13,816 bases of DNA from JBHIAG01 sp046758465 (GCA_046758465.1 JBHIAG010000057.1:1-13816); one strand, 5' to 3'; shown: positions 5,614-12,255, numbered from the stretch's first letter. The notes: generated by a model not told the origin, from the letters alone. Made by a program: numbers and translations.

Positions 5614-6255
5614 TTACTTTCGTCCACAGATAATTTCCGAATCCAGTCCTCCGGCCACAAACTCGCGCGCCACCGCGACGAACCCCGCGGCCCGCACGAA
5701 CCCCTCCGCCTCCACCGGCCGGCAGCCACCAAACAGATATGCCACCAGCCACGTGGGCGTCAGCCGGTAGGCGCGCTCCCAGCGCGTCAGCCGCGCGGAA
5801 TTCTTGCTGAAGTTCACCAGCAGCAGCCGCCCGCCCGGCTTCAGCACCCGGCGAAACTCCCCCACCAGCGGCGTCAGCTCGTCGGTGGGAATCAGGTCGA
5901 GCAGATAACTCGACCATACGATGTCGAAAGTTTCTGTGGGAAATGGCAGCGCCCGCGCGTCCGCCCGGACCAGCCACGCCTCCCCCACCCGCCGCCGCGT
6001 CGCCGCCAACATCCCCGGCGCTAGGTCCACCCCGACCAGGTGGCCTCGGGCGCCTACCCGCTGCCGCAAGCGCTCGAACACCACCCCGGTCCCCACCGCT
6101 ACCTCCAGCACCCGCGCGCCCGGCTGCACCCGCACCTGCCGCAGGCCACGGTTCACTCCTTCCCGTTCCAGCCGTGCCGCCGTGTTGCCGTAGAGGTAGC
6201 TGAAGAAGTTGTACGCCCGGACAATCGCCGCCCGCCTGCCCCGTGCCTCAATCAC
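5614..6255 (-). CDS. Class I SAM-dependent methyltransferase (UbiE-like)
   Basis: The 213-residue protein has a Rossmann methyltransferase fold. Motif I is VLEVAVGTGVVFERL (about 49-63), with the second strand LVGVDLAPGMLAATRRR (73-89). The acidic residue after motif I (D77) and RADARALPFPTETFDIVWSS (98-116) are the SAM and adenine contacts, and FRRVLKPGGRLLLVNF (134-149) is the post-motif region. This pattern is closest to the UbiE/COQ5 and Methyltransf_11 group. The N-terminal RAYNFFSYLYGNTAARLE resembles the family's Y-(D/N)-x-x-(S/A)-x-x-Y-D segment. The acceptor is unknown; a quinone role is not supported by neighbours. The start is a GTG at 6255. It lies 50 nt downstream of selA on the same strand and ends in a purine tract. 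Confidence 0.88.
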   Translation of the reverse strand: MIEARGRRAAIVRAYNFFSYLYGNTAARLEREGVNRGLRQVRVQPGARVLEVAVGTGVVFERLRQRVGARGHLVGVDLAPGMLAATRRRVGEAWLVRADARALPFPTETFDIVWSSYLLDLIPTDELTPLVGEFRRVLKPGGRLLLVNFSKNSARLTRWERAYRLTPTWLVAYLFGGCRPVEAEGFVRAAGFVAVAREFVAGGLDSEIICGRK

Positions 6256-6289
6256 ACCCGCTACTCTGCCTGCGCCACCCGGCCCGCCC

Positions 6290-6332
6290 CACTCTTTTCT
6301 CTTTTCTATTTTCTGCTTTCTGCTTTTTCCAG
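6290..6332. repeat. Purine-rich tract covering the selA 3' end
   Basis: On the minus strand, units such as GAAAAAGCAG, AAAGCAG, AAAATAG and AAAAGAG run through the last codons of selA (EKAESRK), its TAG stop and about 16 nt beyond. The motif matches the tracts at 4984 and 5545. Confidence 0.6.
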
Positions 6333-7739
6333 CGCTTGCCGCACCGCCGCTACCAACTCCGCCTCCTGCTCTGCAAACACGGTGCGGAGATCAACCAGCA
6401 CGCGCTCGCGCTCCACTCGCGCCAGCACCGGCGGGTCGTGCTGTCGCAGCCGCGCCGCCAACTCCGCCGGGCTGATGCGAACTGGGCGAAGCGCCACCAG
6501 TTTGGTCGCCAGCGACTGCCCCGGCGTCGAGCCGCCACCGATCACCGACCGCCCGTTGACTACTTCAAATGTAGCCTGCACGCCGGCTTCCGCCCGCAAT
6601 CGTTCGGTGATTTGCGCTGCGCGCACACCAATCTCGGCTGCCGTCAGCCGAATCATTCGCAGGGCTGGCGCCTCGTCCCGAGCCTTCGGGACGCCCCGCA
6701 GGTAGCCCGCCAAGGTTGCCTCCATCGCCGCATAGGTCATCTTGTCCACGCGCAGCGCACGAAACAGTGGGTTCTGCCGGCAGCGCTCAACCAGTTTCCG
6801 CTTGCCCGCAATCACGCCCGCTTGCGGCCCCCCCAACAGCTTGTCGCCGCTGAAGCTGATGATGTCCACGCCCGCCGCCACACTCACCGCCGCCACCGGC
6901 TCCTCCCGTATCCCCTGCGGGCCCAGGTCCACCAGGCAGCCGCTGCCCAAATCTTCATAGAGCAGCAGCCGGTGCCGCCGCGCCAGCGCCACCAGCTCGC
7001 CCAGCTCGGGCCGGCTCGTGAAGCCCACCAGCCGGAAGTTGCTCGGGTGGACCCGCAGCAACAAGCGGGTTGTCCGATTGATCGCGCGGGCGTAATCACC
7101 GGCGCGCGTGCGGTTCGTCGTTCCCACCTCGCGCAGCACAGCACCGCTGCGCGCCATGATTTCCGGGATGCGGAAGCTCCCCCCAATCTCGATCAACTCC
7201 CCGCGCGACACCACCACCTCGCCCCCCGCCGCCAGCGTGTTCAGCACCAGCAGCACTGCCGCCGCGTTGTTGTTCACCAGCAGGCTCGCCTCGGCCCCCA
7301 GCAGCCGCCCGAGCAGCTTCCCCGTGTGGATGTCGCGCCGGCCCCGCGCGCCCCGCTCGAGGTCGAATTCCAGATTCGAGTACTGTGTGGCCACCTCGCT
7401 CACCCGGCGTGCCGCCGCCGCCCCCAGGGGTGCTCGTCCCAGGTTCGTGTGCAGCACCACCCCGGTAGCGTTGATGACCGCTCGCAACGACGGCGCGAGC
7501 AGCGCGCCCACCGCGGCCACCACTTCGCCCGCCAGCGTCCCGGCTGCCGGCACGCGAGGCGCTTTCCCGGCCCGCAGCGCCGCGCGCCAGCGCCCCAGCA
7601 CCCCGCGCGCCGTCTCGACCACCAGCGCGCGGTCCACTTCCTCGGCCAGAGCCCGCAGCGGCTCCGCGCGCAGCAGTTCATCCACCGACGGCAGCGCCCG
7701 CAACTCGGCTTGCTGGTTCACCTGTGTCTTCGTGCCCAT
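6306..7739 (-). CDS. selA: L-seryl-tRNA(Sec) selenium transferase (selenocysteine synthase)
   Basis: SelA is a PLP enzyme that turns seryl-tRNA(Sec) into selenocysteyl-tRNA(Sec) with selenophosphate. Family signatures include the N-terminal LPSVDELL, INATGVVLHTNLGRAPL, ATQYSNLEFDLERGARG, LLVNNNAAAVLL, the core YEDLGSGCL, and the PLP-lysine motif IISFSGDKLLGGPQAG (K300 from this start). The C-terminal domain has GGGSTPG. I choose the ATG at 7739 (477 residues); a GTG at 7763 would lie inside the probable promoter. A palindrome, GTCCCGA/TCGGGAC at 6675-6692, encodes VPKARD where the family is shorter. The last residues derive from a purine tract. No selB, selD or selenocysteine tRNA is in view, so those must lie elsewhere if the pathway works. 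Confidence 0.95.
   Translation of the reverse strand: MGTKTQVNQQAELRALPSVDELLRAEPLRALAEEVDRALVVETARGVLGRWRAALRAGKAPRVPAAGTLAGEVVAAVGALLAPSLRAVINATGVVLHTNLGRAPLGAAAARRVSEVATQYSNLEFDLERGARGRRDIHTGKLLGRLLGAEASLLVNNNAAAVLLVLNTLAAGGEVVVSRGELIEIGGSFRIPEIMARSGAVLREVGTTNRTRAGDYARAINRTTRLLLRVHPSNFRLVGFTSRPELGELVALARRHRLLLYEDLGSGCLVDLGPQGIREEPVAAVSVAAGVDIISFSGDKLLGGPQAGVIAGKRKLVERCRQNPLFRALRVDKMTYAAMEATLAGYLRGVPKARDEAPALRMIRLTAAEIGVRAAQITERLRAEAGVQATFEVVNGRSVIGGGSTPGQSLATKLVALRPVRISPAELAARLRQHDPPVLARVERERVLVDLRTVFAEQEAELVAAVRQALEKAESRK
6675..6692. repeat. Palindrome inside selA
   Basis: GTCCCGA and TCGGGAC flank GCCT. The same GTCCCGA/TCGGGAC arms form the palindrome at 12233-12250 between genes. In selA it encodes about six residues (VPKARD) between YLRG and EAPALRMI, a place where SelA proteins normally have only a few residues. 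Confidence 0.5.
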
Positions 7740-7753
7740 GGGGACAATCTCGG

Positions 7754-7782
7754 ATTTCAACACACCCCTCTACCCAGGTCAA
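7754..7782 (-). promoter_or_regulatory. selA promoter
   Basis: TTGACC (7782-7777, 5 of 6) and TGAAAT (7759-7754, 4 of 6) on the minus strand are 17 nt apart. Transcription would start about 8 nt before the ATG at 7739, giving a very short leader. This decides against the upstream GTG start. Confidence 0.5.
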
Positions 7783-7790
7783 CTTAGCTG

Positions 7791-7820
7791 TTGACGCCGG
7801 CCAACGCGCCTCACTACAGT
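7791..7820 (+). promoter_or_regulatory. Promoter of the MXAN_5187-type gene
   Basis: TTGACG (7791-7796, 5 of 6) and TACAGT (7815-7820, 4 of 6) are 18 nt apart. Transcription would begin near 7827. The promoter is divergent from that of selA, with the two -35 boxes only 8 bp apart, so the two may interfere or be co-regulated. Confidence 0.5.
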
Positions 7821-7826
7821 TAGAAA

Positions 7827-7851
7827 CTTGCCAGCCTGACGGGCAGGCAAG
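7827..7851 (+). promoter_or_regulatory. Hairpin at the start of the MXAN_5187-type transcript
   Basis: CTTGCC/GGCAAG with an inner GCC/GGC pair forms a stem right at the predicted transcript start, 22 nt before the TTG codon. It contains GACGGGCAGG, the reverse complement of a decamer that recurs between genes elsewhere in the window, so it may be a dispersed repeat and not a regulator. Confidence 0.35.
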
Positions 7852-7872
7852 AGGTCTCACAGGGGTCCCACC

Positions 7873-8457
7873 TTGGCCACGCTTGAGGAGGAACTGAACC
7901 AGCTCGAGAAAGACATCCGGCAACTGCGCATCGAATACGACAGCTACTTTGCCGGCGGCCGACCCCGCGCGCCCGCCGACATCGAGTGGCGCGTCAACCA
8001 AGTCATCAAGAAATATGCCGGGGGCCGGCGCATGAACTACGCCCAGCGCTTCCGCTATGACGGTCTGGTGCAGCGCTTCGCCAAGTTCAGAGAACTCTGG
8101 CGCCAGCGCACCCGGCAAAAGGAAGCCGGGCTCTCGCCCTACTTGGCCGCCGGGGTGGCCCAGCGCGAAGCCGCCCGCGTCGAAGCCAGACCCGGCGCCC
8201 CGCCCGGGCCGCGCCGCCCCTACCACGCGGCTTTCAATGACCCGTTGCGGGAGCCCGAAAAGGTTCAGCAGCTCTACCGCATACTGCTCGACGCCCGGCA
8301 GAAGGTCGGCGAGATCGCCGAGGTTAACTTCGAACAGTTCCATCGCTTTGTCCGCAAGAAAACCGAGCAGTTAAAGCGGCAACTGGGCTGCCACGAGGTG
8401 GAGTACACGGTGTCGGTCGAGAACGACCAGGTGAAGCTCAAGGCCAAGGGGAAATAG
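7873..8457 (+). CDS. MXAN_5187 C-terminal-domain-type protein of unknown function
   Basis: The 194-residue protein starts with a heptad-like segment, LEEELNQLEKDIRQLRIEYD, followed by SYFAGGRPRAPADIEWRVNQ and YAQRFRYDGLVQRFAKFREL with WRQRTRQKEAG. The IEYDSYFAG...RF(R)YDxLVxRF...LW pattern matches the domain named after Myxococcus MXAN_5187, found in myxobacteria and acidobacteria, often at the end of larger proteins. A Pro/Arg-rich linker (ARPGAPPGPRRPYH) precedes a second helical part (LYRILLDARQKVGEIAEVNF) and a short basic tail. No catalytic motif, signal peptide or membrane segment is seen, and function is unknown. The TTG start at 7873 follows AGGGG. It lies 47 nt before purH and probably forms an operon with it. 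Confidence 0.75.
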   Translation: MATLEEELNQLEKDIRQLRIEYDSYFAGGRPRAPADIEWRVNQVIKKYAGGRRMNYAQRFRYDGLVQRFAKFRELWRQRTRQKEAGLSPYLAAGVAQREAARVEARPGAPPGPRRPYHAAFNDPLREPEKVQQLYRILLDARQKVGEIAEVNFEQFHRFVRKKTEQLKRQLGCHEVEYTVSVENDQVKLKAKGK

Positions 8458-8492
8458 CCTGCCCGTCCGGGCCTGCCCGTCCCTGCCCGTAG
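8458..8492. repeat. Three tandem CCTGCCCGT units between genes
   Basis: CCTGCCCGT occurs at 8458-8466, 8472-8480 and 8482-8490, starting directly after the upstream stop codon and ending before the purH ribosome-binding site. The decamer CCTGCCCGTC also occurs in inverted orientation at 7838-7847 and 13724-13733. Confidence 0.6.
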
Positions 8493-8504
8493 GGAGAAGG
8501 AAGC

Positions 8505-10076
8505 GTGAAGCGCATCGCGCGTGCACTCCTCAGTGTCTATGACAAGCAAGGCATCGTGGAGCTTGCCCAGGTGCTGGCCGACCAGAAGGTCGAGATTCTC
8601 GCCAGCGGCGGCACGGCTCGCCTGCTGCGCGAGAAGAAAATCCCCGTACGCGAAGTCAGCGAACTGACCGGCTTCGGCGAGATGCTGGGCGGGCGCGTCA
8701 AGACCCTCCACCCTGCCCTCCACGCCGCTATCCTTGCTCGCCGCGACGACCCCGGCCAGGCCGCTGAATTGCAACAACACAACATCGCGCCCATTGATCT
8801 GGTGGTCGTCAACCTCTACCCCTTTGCCGAAACCGCCGCCCGGCCCGAGGCCGCGGTCGCCGACCTGCTCGAGCAAATTGACATTGGCGGGCCCGCCCTG
8901 ATCCGGGCCGCGGCCAAAAATTTCCCCCACGTCGCCGTTGTCGTCTCCCCCGAGGATTATCCGCGCGTCATCGCCGAGCTGACCGAATGTGGCAGCCTCT
9001 CGCTCGCCCTCCGCCGCGACCTCGCCGAACGCGCCTTCGCCCTCACCGCCCGCTACGACGCGACCATCGCCGCCGCCCTCGGCCAGGTGGAAGCCGGGGG
9101 AAAGGGCCTGGCCCGACACCACCAGACTGAGTTCCCCGCCCAACTCGTTCTGGGTTACCAGAAAGTGCAGACCCTGCGCTACGGCGAGAACCCACAGCAG
9201 CGCGCCGCGCTCTATCAACCCGCTGGCGGCGCCCGCTTCGGCATCGCCGGCGCCCGCCAGTTGCACGGCAAGGAGCTCTCCTACAACAACCTGCTGGATC
9301 TCGAAGCTGCCTGGGAGCTGGCGCAGGAATTCGATGAGCCGGCGGCCGTCATCATCAAGCACACCAACCCCTGCGGCGTCGCCGTCGCCCGCTCCCCGGC
9401 TGAGGCTTACGCGAAAGCACACGCCTGCGACCCTGTCTCGGCCTTCGGTTCCGTGCTCGGCTTCAACCGGCCCCTCACCTGTGAGACCGCCGACGCCCTG
9501 GCCAAACACTTCGTCGAGGCCATTGCCGCCCCCGCCTACGAACCCGCAGCGCTTGACCGCCTCGCCCGTAAGAAGAATCTGCGCCTGCTCCAGGTCAGCG
9601 CCGGCGCAGAGCTCCCACCGAACTGGCACCTGCGCTCGCTGGGCCCTGGCCTGCTGGTGCAGGAGAAGGACCGCCACCGGCTCGACCCGAAGGAGTTGCG
9701 CGTGGTCAGCCAACGTGCTCCCAGCGCGGCGGAGCAGCGCGCCTTGCTGTTTGCCTGCAAAGTCGTCAAGCACGTCAAGTCGAACGCTGTCGTCTATGCC
9801 CGCGACACCCAGACGGTCGGCATCGGCGCCGGACAGATGAGCCGCGTGGATTCGGTCAAACTCGGCGCCCTGAAAGCCGTGCTGCCGCTTGCGGGCGCGG
9901 TGCTGGCCTCCGACGCCTTCTTCCCCTTCCCGGACGGTGTCGAGGAGGCAGCCAAAGTGGGTGTTACCGCCATCATCCAACCCGGCAGCTCGGTGCGTGA
10001 CGCCGAGGTCATCGCCGCCGCCGACCGGCTCAAGCTGGCGATGGTCTTCACCGGCGTGCGCCACTTCCGCCACTAG
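8505..10076 (+). CDS. purH: Bifunctional AICAR formyltransferase / IMP cyclohydrolase
   Basis: PurH carries out the last two steps of IMP synthesis in the cytoplasm. The N-terminal MGS-like cyclohydrolase domain shows ALLSVYDKQGIVELAQVL, ILASGGTARLL, GGRVKTLHPALHAAIL (K66), VVVNLYPF and IDIGGPALIRAAAKN. The C-terminal formyltransferase domain shows YQKVQTLRYGENPQQRAALY, LHGKELSYNNLLDLEAAWEL and the catalytic IIKHTNPCGVA (K285, H286), then ACDPVSAFGSVLGFNRPL and, near the end, GVTAIIQPGSSVRDAEVI followed by VFTGVRHFRH. The 523-residue length is normal and nothing is missing. The GTG start at 8505 follows AGAAGGAAGC. A hairpin and a dispersed repeat follow the stop. Confidence 0.97.
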   Translation: MKRIARALLSVYDKQGIVELAQVLADQKVEILASGGTARLLREKKIPVREVSELTGFGEMLGGRVKTLHPALHAAILARRDDPGQAAELQQHNIAPIDLVVVNLYPFAETAARPEAAVADLLEQIDIGGPALIRAAAKNFPHVAVVVSPEDYPRVIAELTECGSLSLALRRDLAERAFALTARYDATIAAALGQVEAGGKGLARHHQTEFPAQLVLGYQKVQTLRYGENPQQRAALYQPAGGARFGIAGARQLHGKELSYNNLLDLEAAWELAQEFDEPAAVIIKHTNPCGVAVARSPAEAYAKAHACDPVSAFGSVLGFNRPLTCETADALAKHFVEAIAAPAYEPAALDRLARKKNLRLLQVSAGAELPPNWHLRSLGPGLLVQEKDRHRLDPKELRVVSQRAPSAAEQRALLFACKVVKHVKSNAVVYARDTQTVGIGAGQMSRVDSVKLGALKAVLPLAGAVLASDAFFPFPDGVEEAAKVGVTAIIQPGSSVRDAEVIAAADRLKLAMVFTGVRHFRH

Positions 10077-10094
10077 GGCCTGCTTGCCCTGTTT

Positions 10095-10117
10095 ACCCTG
10101 AGCGCAGCCGAAGGGAG
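10095..10117. repeat. Second exact copy of the 23-bp dispersed repeat core
   Basis: Identical over 23 bp to 4910-4932, in the same orientation in the window, and followed by the related GCGAAGCCGTAGGG. It lies between purH and the DksA-like gene. Confidence 0.65.
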
Positions 10118-10141
10118 CGAAGCCGTAGGGCCCGCCGTCGG

Positions 10142-10166
10142 GCCTGCCCGCATTCGGGCCGCAGGC
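10142..10166 (+). terminator. GC-rich hairpin after purH
   Basis: GCCTGCCCG and CGGGCCGCAGGC pair around a CATT loop with one small bulge. It follows the purH stop by about 65 nt and precedes the next promoter. There is no T-run, so termination is possible but unproven. It also contains the CCTGCCCG core of the dispersed repeats. Confidence 0.35.
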
Positions 10167-10187
10167 TATTCCCGGGTTCGCAATTCC

Positions 10188-10216
10188 TTGACAATGCCCA
10201 ACTGCGCCGCTAGAAT
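10188..10216 (+). promoter_or_regulatory. Near-consensus sigma-70 promoter of the DksA-like gene
   Basis: TTGACA (10188-10193, perfect) and TAGAAT (10211-10216, 5 of 6) are exactly 17 nt apart. Transcription should start near 10223, leaving a leader of about 35 nt. This is the strongest promoter match in the window. Confidence 0.8.
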
Positions 10217-10257
10217 CCGCGCTTTATTTCACCGGGTACCAAGCCAGGCGAGGGCCC

Positions 10258-10611
10258 ATGGATAAGAAGCGGCTCGACTACTACAAGAAAAAGCTCATGG
10301 CTCGGCGCGAGGAGTTGCAGCGGCTGGTGGCGCTGGCCGAATCCGAGGGCCGCGCTGCCGCCGACGATTCCACCCAGGACATTGCCGACAAGGCCGCCAG
10401 TTCCTATACCAAGGAGTTCCTCTTCACCCAGTCAAACAACGAACGCGGTCTTCTCGAGCTCGTCGAACAGGCGCTCGACCGCATCAAGAACAACTCCTAC
10501 GGTGAGTGCCTTGTCTGCCACGAGGAGCTCCAGCAGAAACGCTTGGAAGCGGTGCCCTGGGCGGCTCACTGCATTAACTGTCAGGAGAAGCAAGAGCAGG
10601 GTCTGCTCTAG
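10258..10611 (+). CDS. DksA/TraR-family zinc-finger regulator
   Basis: The 117-residue protein begins with a long helical segment, MDKKRLDYYKKKLMARREEL, followed by an acidic stretch with DDSTQDIADKAASS. The second helix is GLLELVEQALDRIKNNSYGE. A four-cysteine zinc finger comes next: CLVC, then HCINC (C-x2-C...C-x2-C), as in DksA-like proteins. Family members enter the RNA polymerase secondary channel and alter transcription, DksA together with ppGpp. The D-x-x-D of the DksA coiled-coil tip is not clearly aligned here (DDSTQDIAD), so I do not call it dksA. The ATG at 10258 follows GAGG. It has its own promoter and may share a transcript with the comF-like gene. Confidence 0.88.
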   Translation: MDKKRLDYYKKKLMARREELQRLVALAESEGRAAADDSTQDIADKAASSYTKEFLFTQSNNERGLLELVEQALDRIKNNSYGECLVCHEELQQKRLEAVPWAAHCINCQEKQEQGLL

Positions 10612-10624
10612 GCTTGCTTGCCCG

Positions 10625-10639
10625 TCCCGCAATGCGGGA
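10625..10639 (+). repeat. TCCCGC/GCGGGA palindrome after the DksA-like stop
   Basis: A 6-bp stem with an AAT loop lies 14 nt after the TAG stop. It is followed by GGCCCACC and not T's. Similar short palindromes recur in this genome, so I treat it as a repeat and not a firm terminator. Confidence 0.4.
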
Positions 10640-10712
10640 GGCCCACCGGTGCTGGAGGCTTGTCTTCGCAACTGCACCTGAACCCGCCCGCCGCCGCTCC
10701 CGCCTGGGCCTT

Positions 10713-11561
10713 GTGCGCCGGGGCGGTTCCATCCTCCACAGCGCTCTTGACTCCCTCGCGAGTGTATTCTTCCCGGCCCCCTGTCGCCTCTGCGGCGCGC
10801 TGTTGACCTCGGCTACGCGCATCCCGGTTTGCCCCGGTTGCTGGGGGCGTGTCCGCCCGCTGGAACTCGTTTGCGCCTGCGCCCTCTGCCAGCGGCCGCT
10901 CTCGCCCGCGCCTCAGCTCGCCGACCGTGAACCGCTGTGCGGTCTCTGTCGGCGCGGTCTCTACCACTTCGGCCGGCTGCGCAGCTTCGGTGCGTTCGAC
11001 GGTGCGCTGCGCGATTTGCTACACCTGTTCAAGTACAACCGCGTGACGCCGCTGGCCCGCCCGCTCGCCCGCCTGCTCGCCGGCGGCGTCCACCAGGAGC
11101 CTGCCCTGCGCCAGGTAGACGCCGTCGTGCCGGTGCCGCTCCATCCCCGCCGCGAGCGCGCCCGCGGCTACAACCAGGCTGAACTCTTGGCGCGGGAGCT
11201 GGCACGGGAGCTGGCGCTGCCGCTGGAGCCGTCCCTGCTGGCCCGCATTCGGGACACCGCTTCGCAAACCGGCCTGACGCCCCGCCAGCGCCGCGAAAAT
11301 GTGCGCGGTGCCTTTGCCGTTCCGGCCCCGTCCGTACGGACGGGGCGGCCGGCTGCCAGCCAACTGAAGGGGAAACGCATCCTCTTGATTGACGACGTGG
11401 CGACGACGGGCGCCACGCTCAGCGCCTGCGCCCGCACCCTCAAACGCGCCGGGGCCGCCGCTGTGGCCGCCGCTACGGTGGCGCGTGTGGTAGAATGGAC
11501 GCCCCCGCTCAGCGGGGAAGGACTCGCAAGAGCTGACGACGATGCTGGCGCTGATCCATAG
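10713..11561 (+). CDS. ComF-family phosphoribosyltransferase-like protein
   Basis: ComF-type proteins join an N-terminal zinc finger to a PRTase fold; in naturally competent bacteria they support DNA uptake. Seen here are CRLCGALL and VCPGCWGRV, then CALC and CGLC (four C-x2-C pairs), the segment LLHLFKYNRVTPLARPLARL, VDAVVPVPLHPRRERARGYNQAELLARELA, and the PRPP-loop motif ILLIDDVATTGATLSACART. The start is uncertain. The frame is open from a TTG at 10614 but crosses a palindrome; I choose the GTG at 10713 (282 residues) as closest to family length. A 22-bp palindrome (11325-11346) encodes part of an insert, SVRTGRPAAS, before QLKGKRILLIDDV. The 3' end overlaps the next gene by 20 nt. Confidence 0.85.
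   Translation: MRRGGSILHSALDSLASVFFPAPCRLCGALLTSATRIPVCPGCWGRVRPLELVCACALCQRPLSPAPQLADREPLCGLCRRGLYHFGRLRSFGAFDGALRDLLHLFKYNRVTPLARPLARLLAGGVHQEPALRQVDAVVPVPLHPRRERARGYNQAELLARELARELALPLEPSLLARIRDTASQTGLTPRQRRENVRGAFAVPAPSVRTGRPAASQLKGKRILLIDDVATTGATLSACARTLKRAGAAAVAAATVARVVEWTPPLSGEGLARADDDAGADP
11325..11346. repeat. Perfect 22-bp palindrome inside the comF-like gene
   Basis: The arms are GCCCCGTCCGT and ACGGACGGGGC, meeting with no loop. In frame it adds a surface-type stretch (PSVRTGRP) in the linker before the PRPP motif, where relatives are usually shorter. It looks like an in-frame insertion of a palindromic module. Confidence 0.55.
11491..11517 (+). promoter_or_regulatory. Possible extended -10 and leader hairpin before the HNH gene
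   Basis: TGGTAGAAT (TAGAAT at 11491-11496) lies inside the comF 3' end without a recognisable -35. Seven bases on, CCCCGC (11503-11508) and GCGGGG (11512-11517) form a tight hairpin in what would be the leader of the HNH gene. TAGAAT is also the -10 I propose for the DksA-like gene and fabH. Confidence 0.3.
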
Positions 11562-12063
11562 CCCGGTTCTGGTGCTGAACGCCACCTACGAGCCCATCCA
11601 TGTGACAGGGGCCCGCAGGGCCATCGTGCTCGTCATCAAAGGGGTGGCGCGTGCCGAGGAGGAGAACCACGCCGTCGTCCGCTCGCCCAGCTTCTCCATG
11701 CCCGTACCCTCGGTGATTCGCCTGCTCGAATACCGCCGCATTCCCCGCCAGACCCGTGCGCTGTCCCGCCGCAACATCCTGCTGCGCGACCGCAACACCT
11801 GTCAGTTCTGCGGCAACGTCTTCCCCCCGAGCGCGCTCACCCTGGACCACGTCATCCCCCGCGCCCGCGGCGGAGAAACTACTTGGGAGAACCTGGTCGC
11901 CTGCTGCCACGCCTGCAACCACCGCAAGGGCGATCGCACCCCGGAAGAGGCGGGGCTGAAACTCATCCGGCGTCCCCGTCCCTACACCCTCCACACCAAC
12001 CGCCAACTTATGCGCCTGCTCGGCCAGGCCGAAGAACGCTGGCGCAAATACCTCTTCTACTAA
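11542..12063 (+). CDS. HNH endonuclease-fold protein
   Basis: The 173-residue protein has an N-terminal segment typical of a broadly distributed HNH family (SPVLVLNATYEPIHVTGARR, then AIVLVIKGVA). The HNH zinc domain follows: CQFC (C87, C90), LTLDHVIPRARGG (D102, H103), WENLVACCHACNHRKGDRTP (N117, C122, C125, N126, H127). These supply both the metal-binding cysteines and the beta-beta-alpha catalytic residues. Its target is unknown. Relatives are common single genes in cyanobacteria and acidobacteria; nothing nearby marks a defence or restriction system. The ATG at 11542 overlaps the comF-like gene by 20 nt, with only a distant AAGGA and no close ribosome-binding site, which suggests coupled translation. 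Confidence 0.9.
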   Translation: MLALIHSPVLVLNATYEPIHVTGARRAIVLVIKGVARAEEENHAVVRSPSFSMPVPSVIRLLEYRRIPRQTRALSRRNILLRDRNTCQFCGNVFPPSALTLDHVIPRARGGETTWENLVACCHACNHRKGDRTPEEAGLKLIRRPRPYTLHTNRQLMRLLGQAEERWRKYLFY

Positions 12064-12096
12064 TACTGAGCGGCCCCTCCCGGCGACTCTTCCCCC

Positions 12097-12255
12097 GTCA
12101 TTCTGAGCGAAGCCTGCCTGCGGCCCGCCTGAGGCGGGCCTGCGGCAGGCAGGCGAAGAATCTGCTTTGGGGTCACGTCATGGCAGGGCTTTAGCCGTTC
12201 CCGGGCTGGACCAACTCAACAGCAGATTCCTCGTCCCGACCTGTCGGGACTCGGA
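12097..12255. repeat. Inverted pair of GTCATTC...GAATCTGC repeats with different palindromic centres
   Basis: The left copy (12097-12170) reads GTCATTCTGAGCGAAG, a nested hairpin, then CGAAGAATCTGCTTT. The right copy (12222-12255) is in reverse and reads, on the minus strand, GTCATTCCGAG, a palindrome, then GAGGAATCTGCTGT. The left centre pairs GCCTGCCTGC (12112-12121) with GCAGGCAGGC (12145-12154) and, inside, GGCCCGCC with GGCGGGCC. The right centre is GTCCCGAC CT GTCGGGAC (12233-12250). The host repeat is the same but the inserted palindromes differ. The block fills most of the gap between the HNH gene and the tRNA. Confidence 0.75.

Noticed and set aside
6243..7787. A 514-codon plus-strand open frame rich in His, Gln and Arg
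   Set aside because: It lies opposite selA, has low-complexity composition and no family resemblance.
8458..8492. CRISPR-like array
   Set aside because: The three 9-bp units are 1-5 bp apart, far too short for CRISPR repeats and spacers.
8274..10073. A 599-codon minus-strand open frame
   Set aside because: It is the antisense shadow of purH, whose every family motif is intact on the plus strand. The frame is open because of high GC at third positions.
7873..12063. DksA-like, ComF-like and HNH genes as a defence or DNA-uptake island
   Set aside because: All three are common housekeeping-type families. The order looks like ordinary gene packing, and no restriction, toxin or nuclease partner is present.
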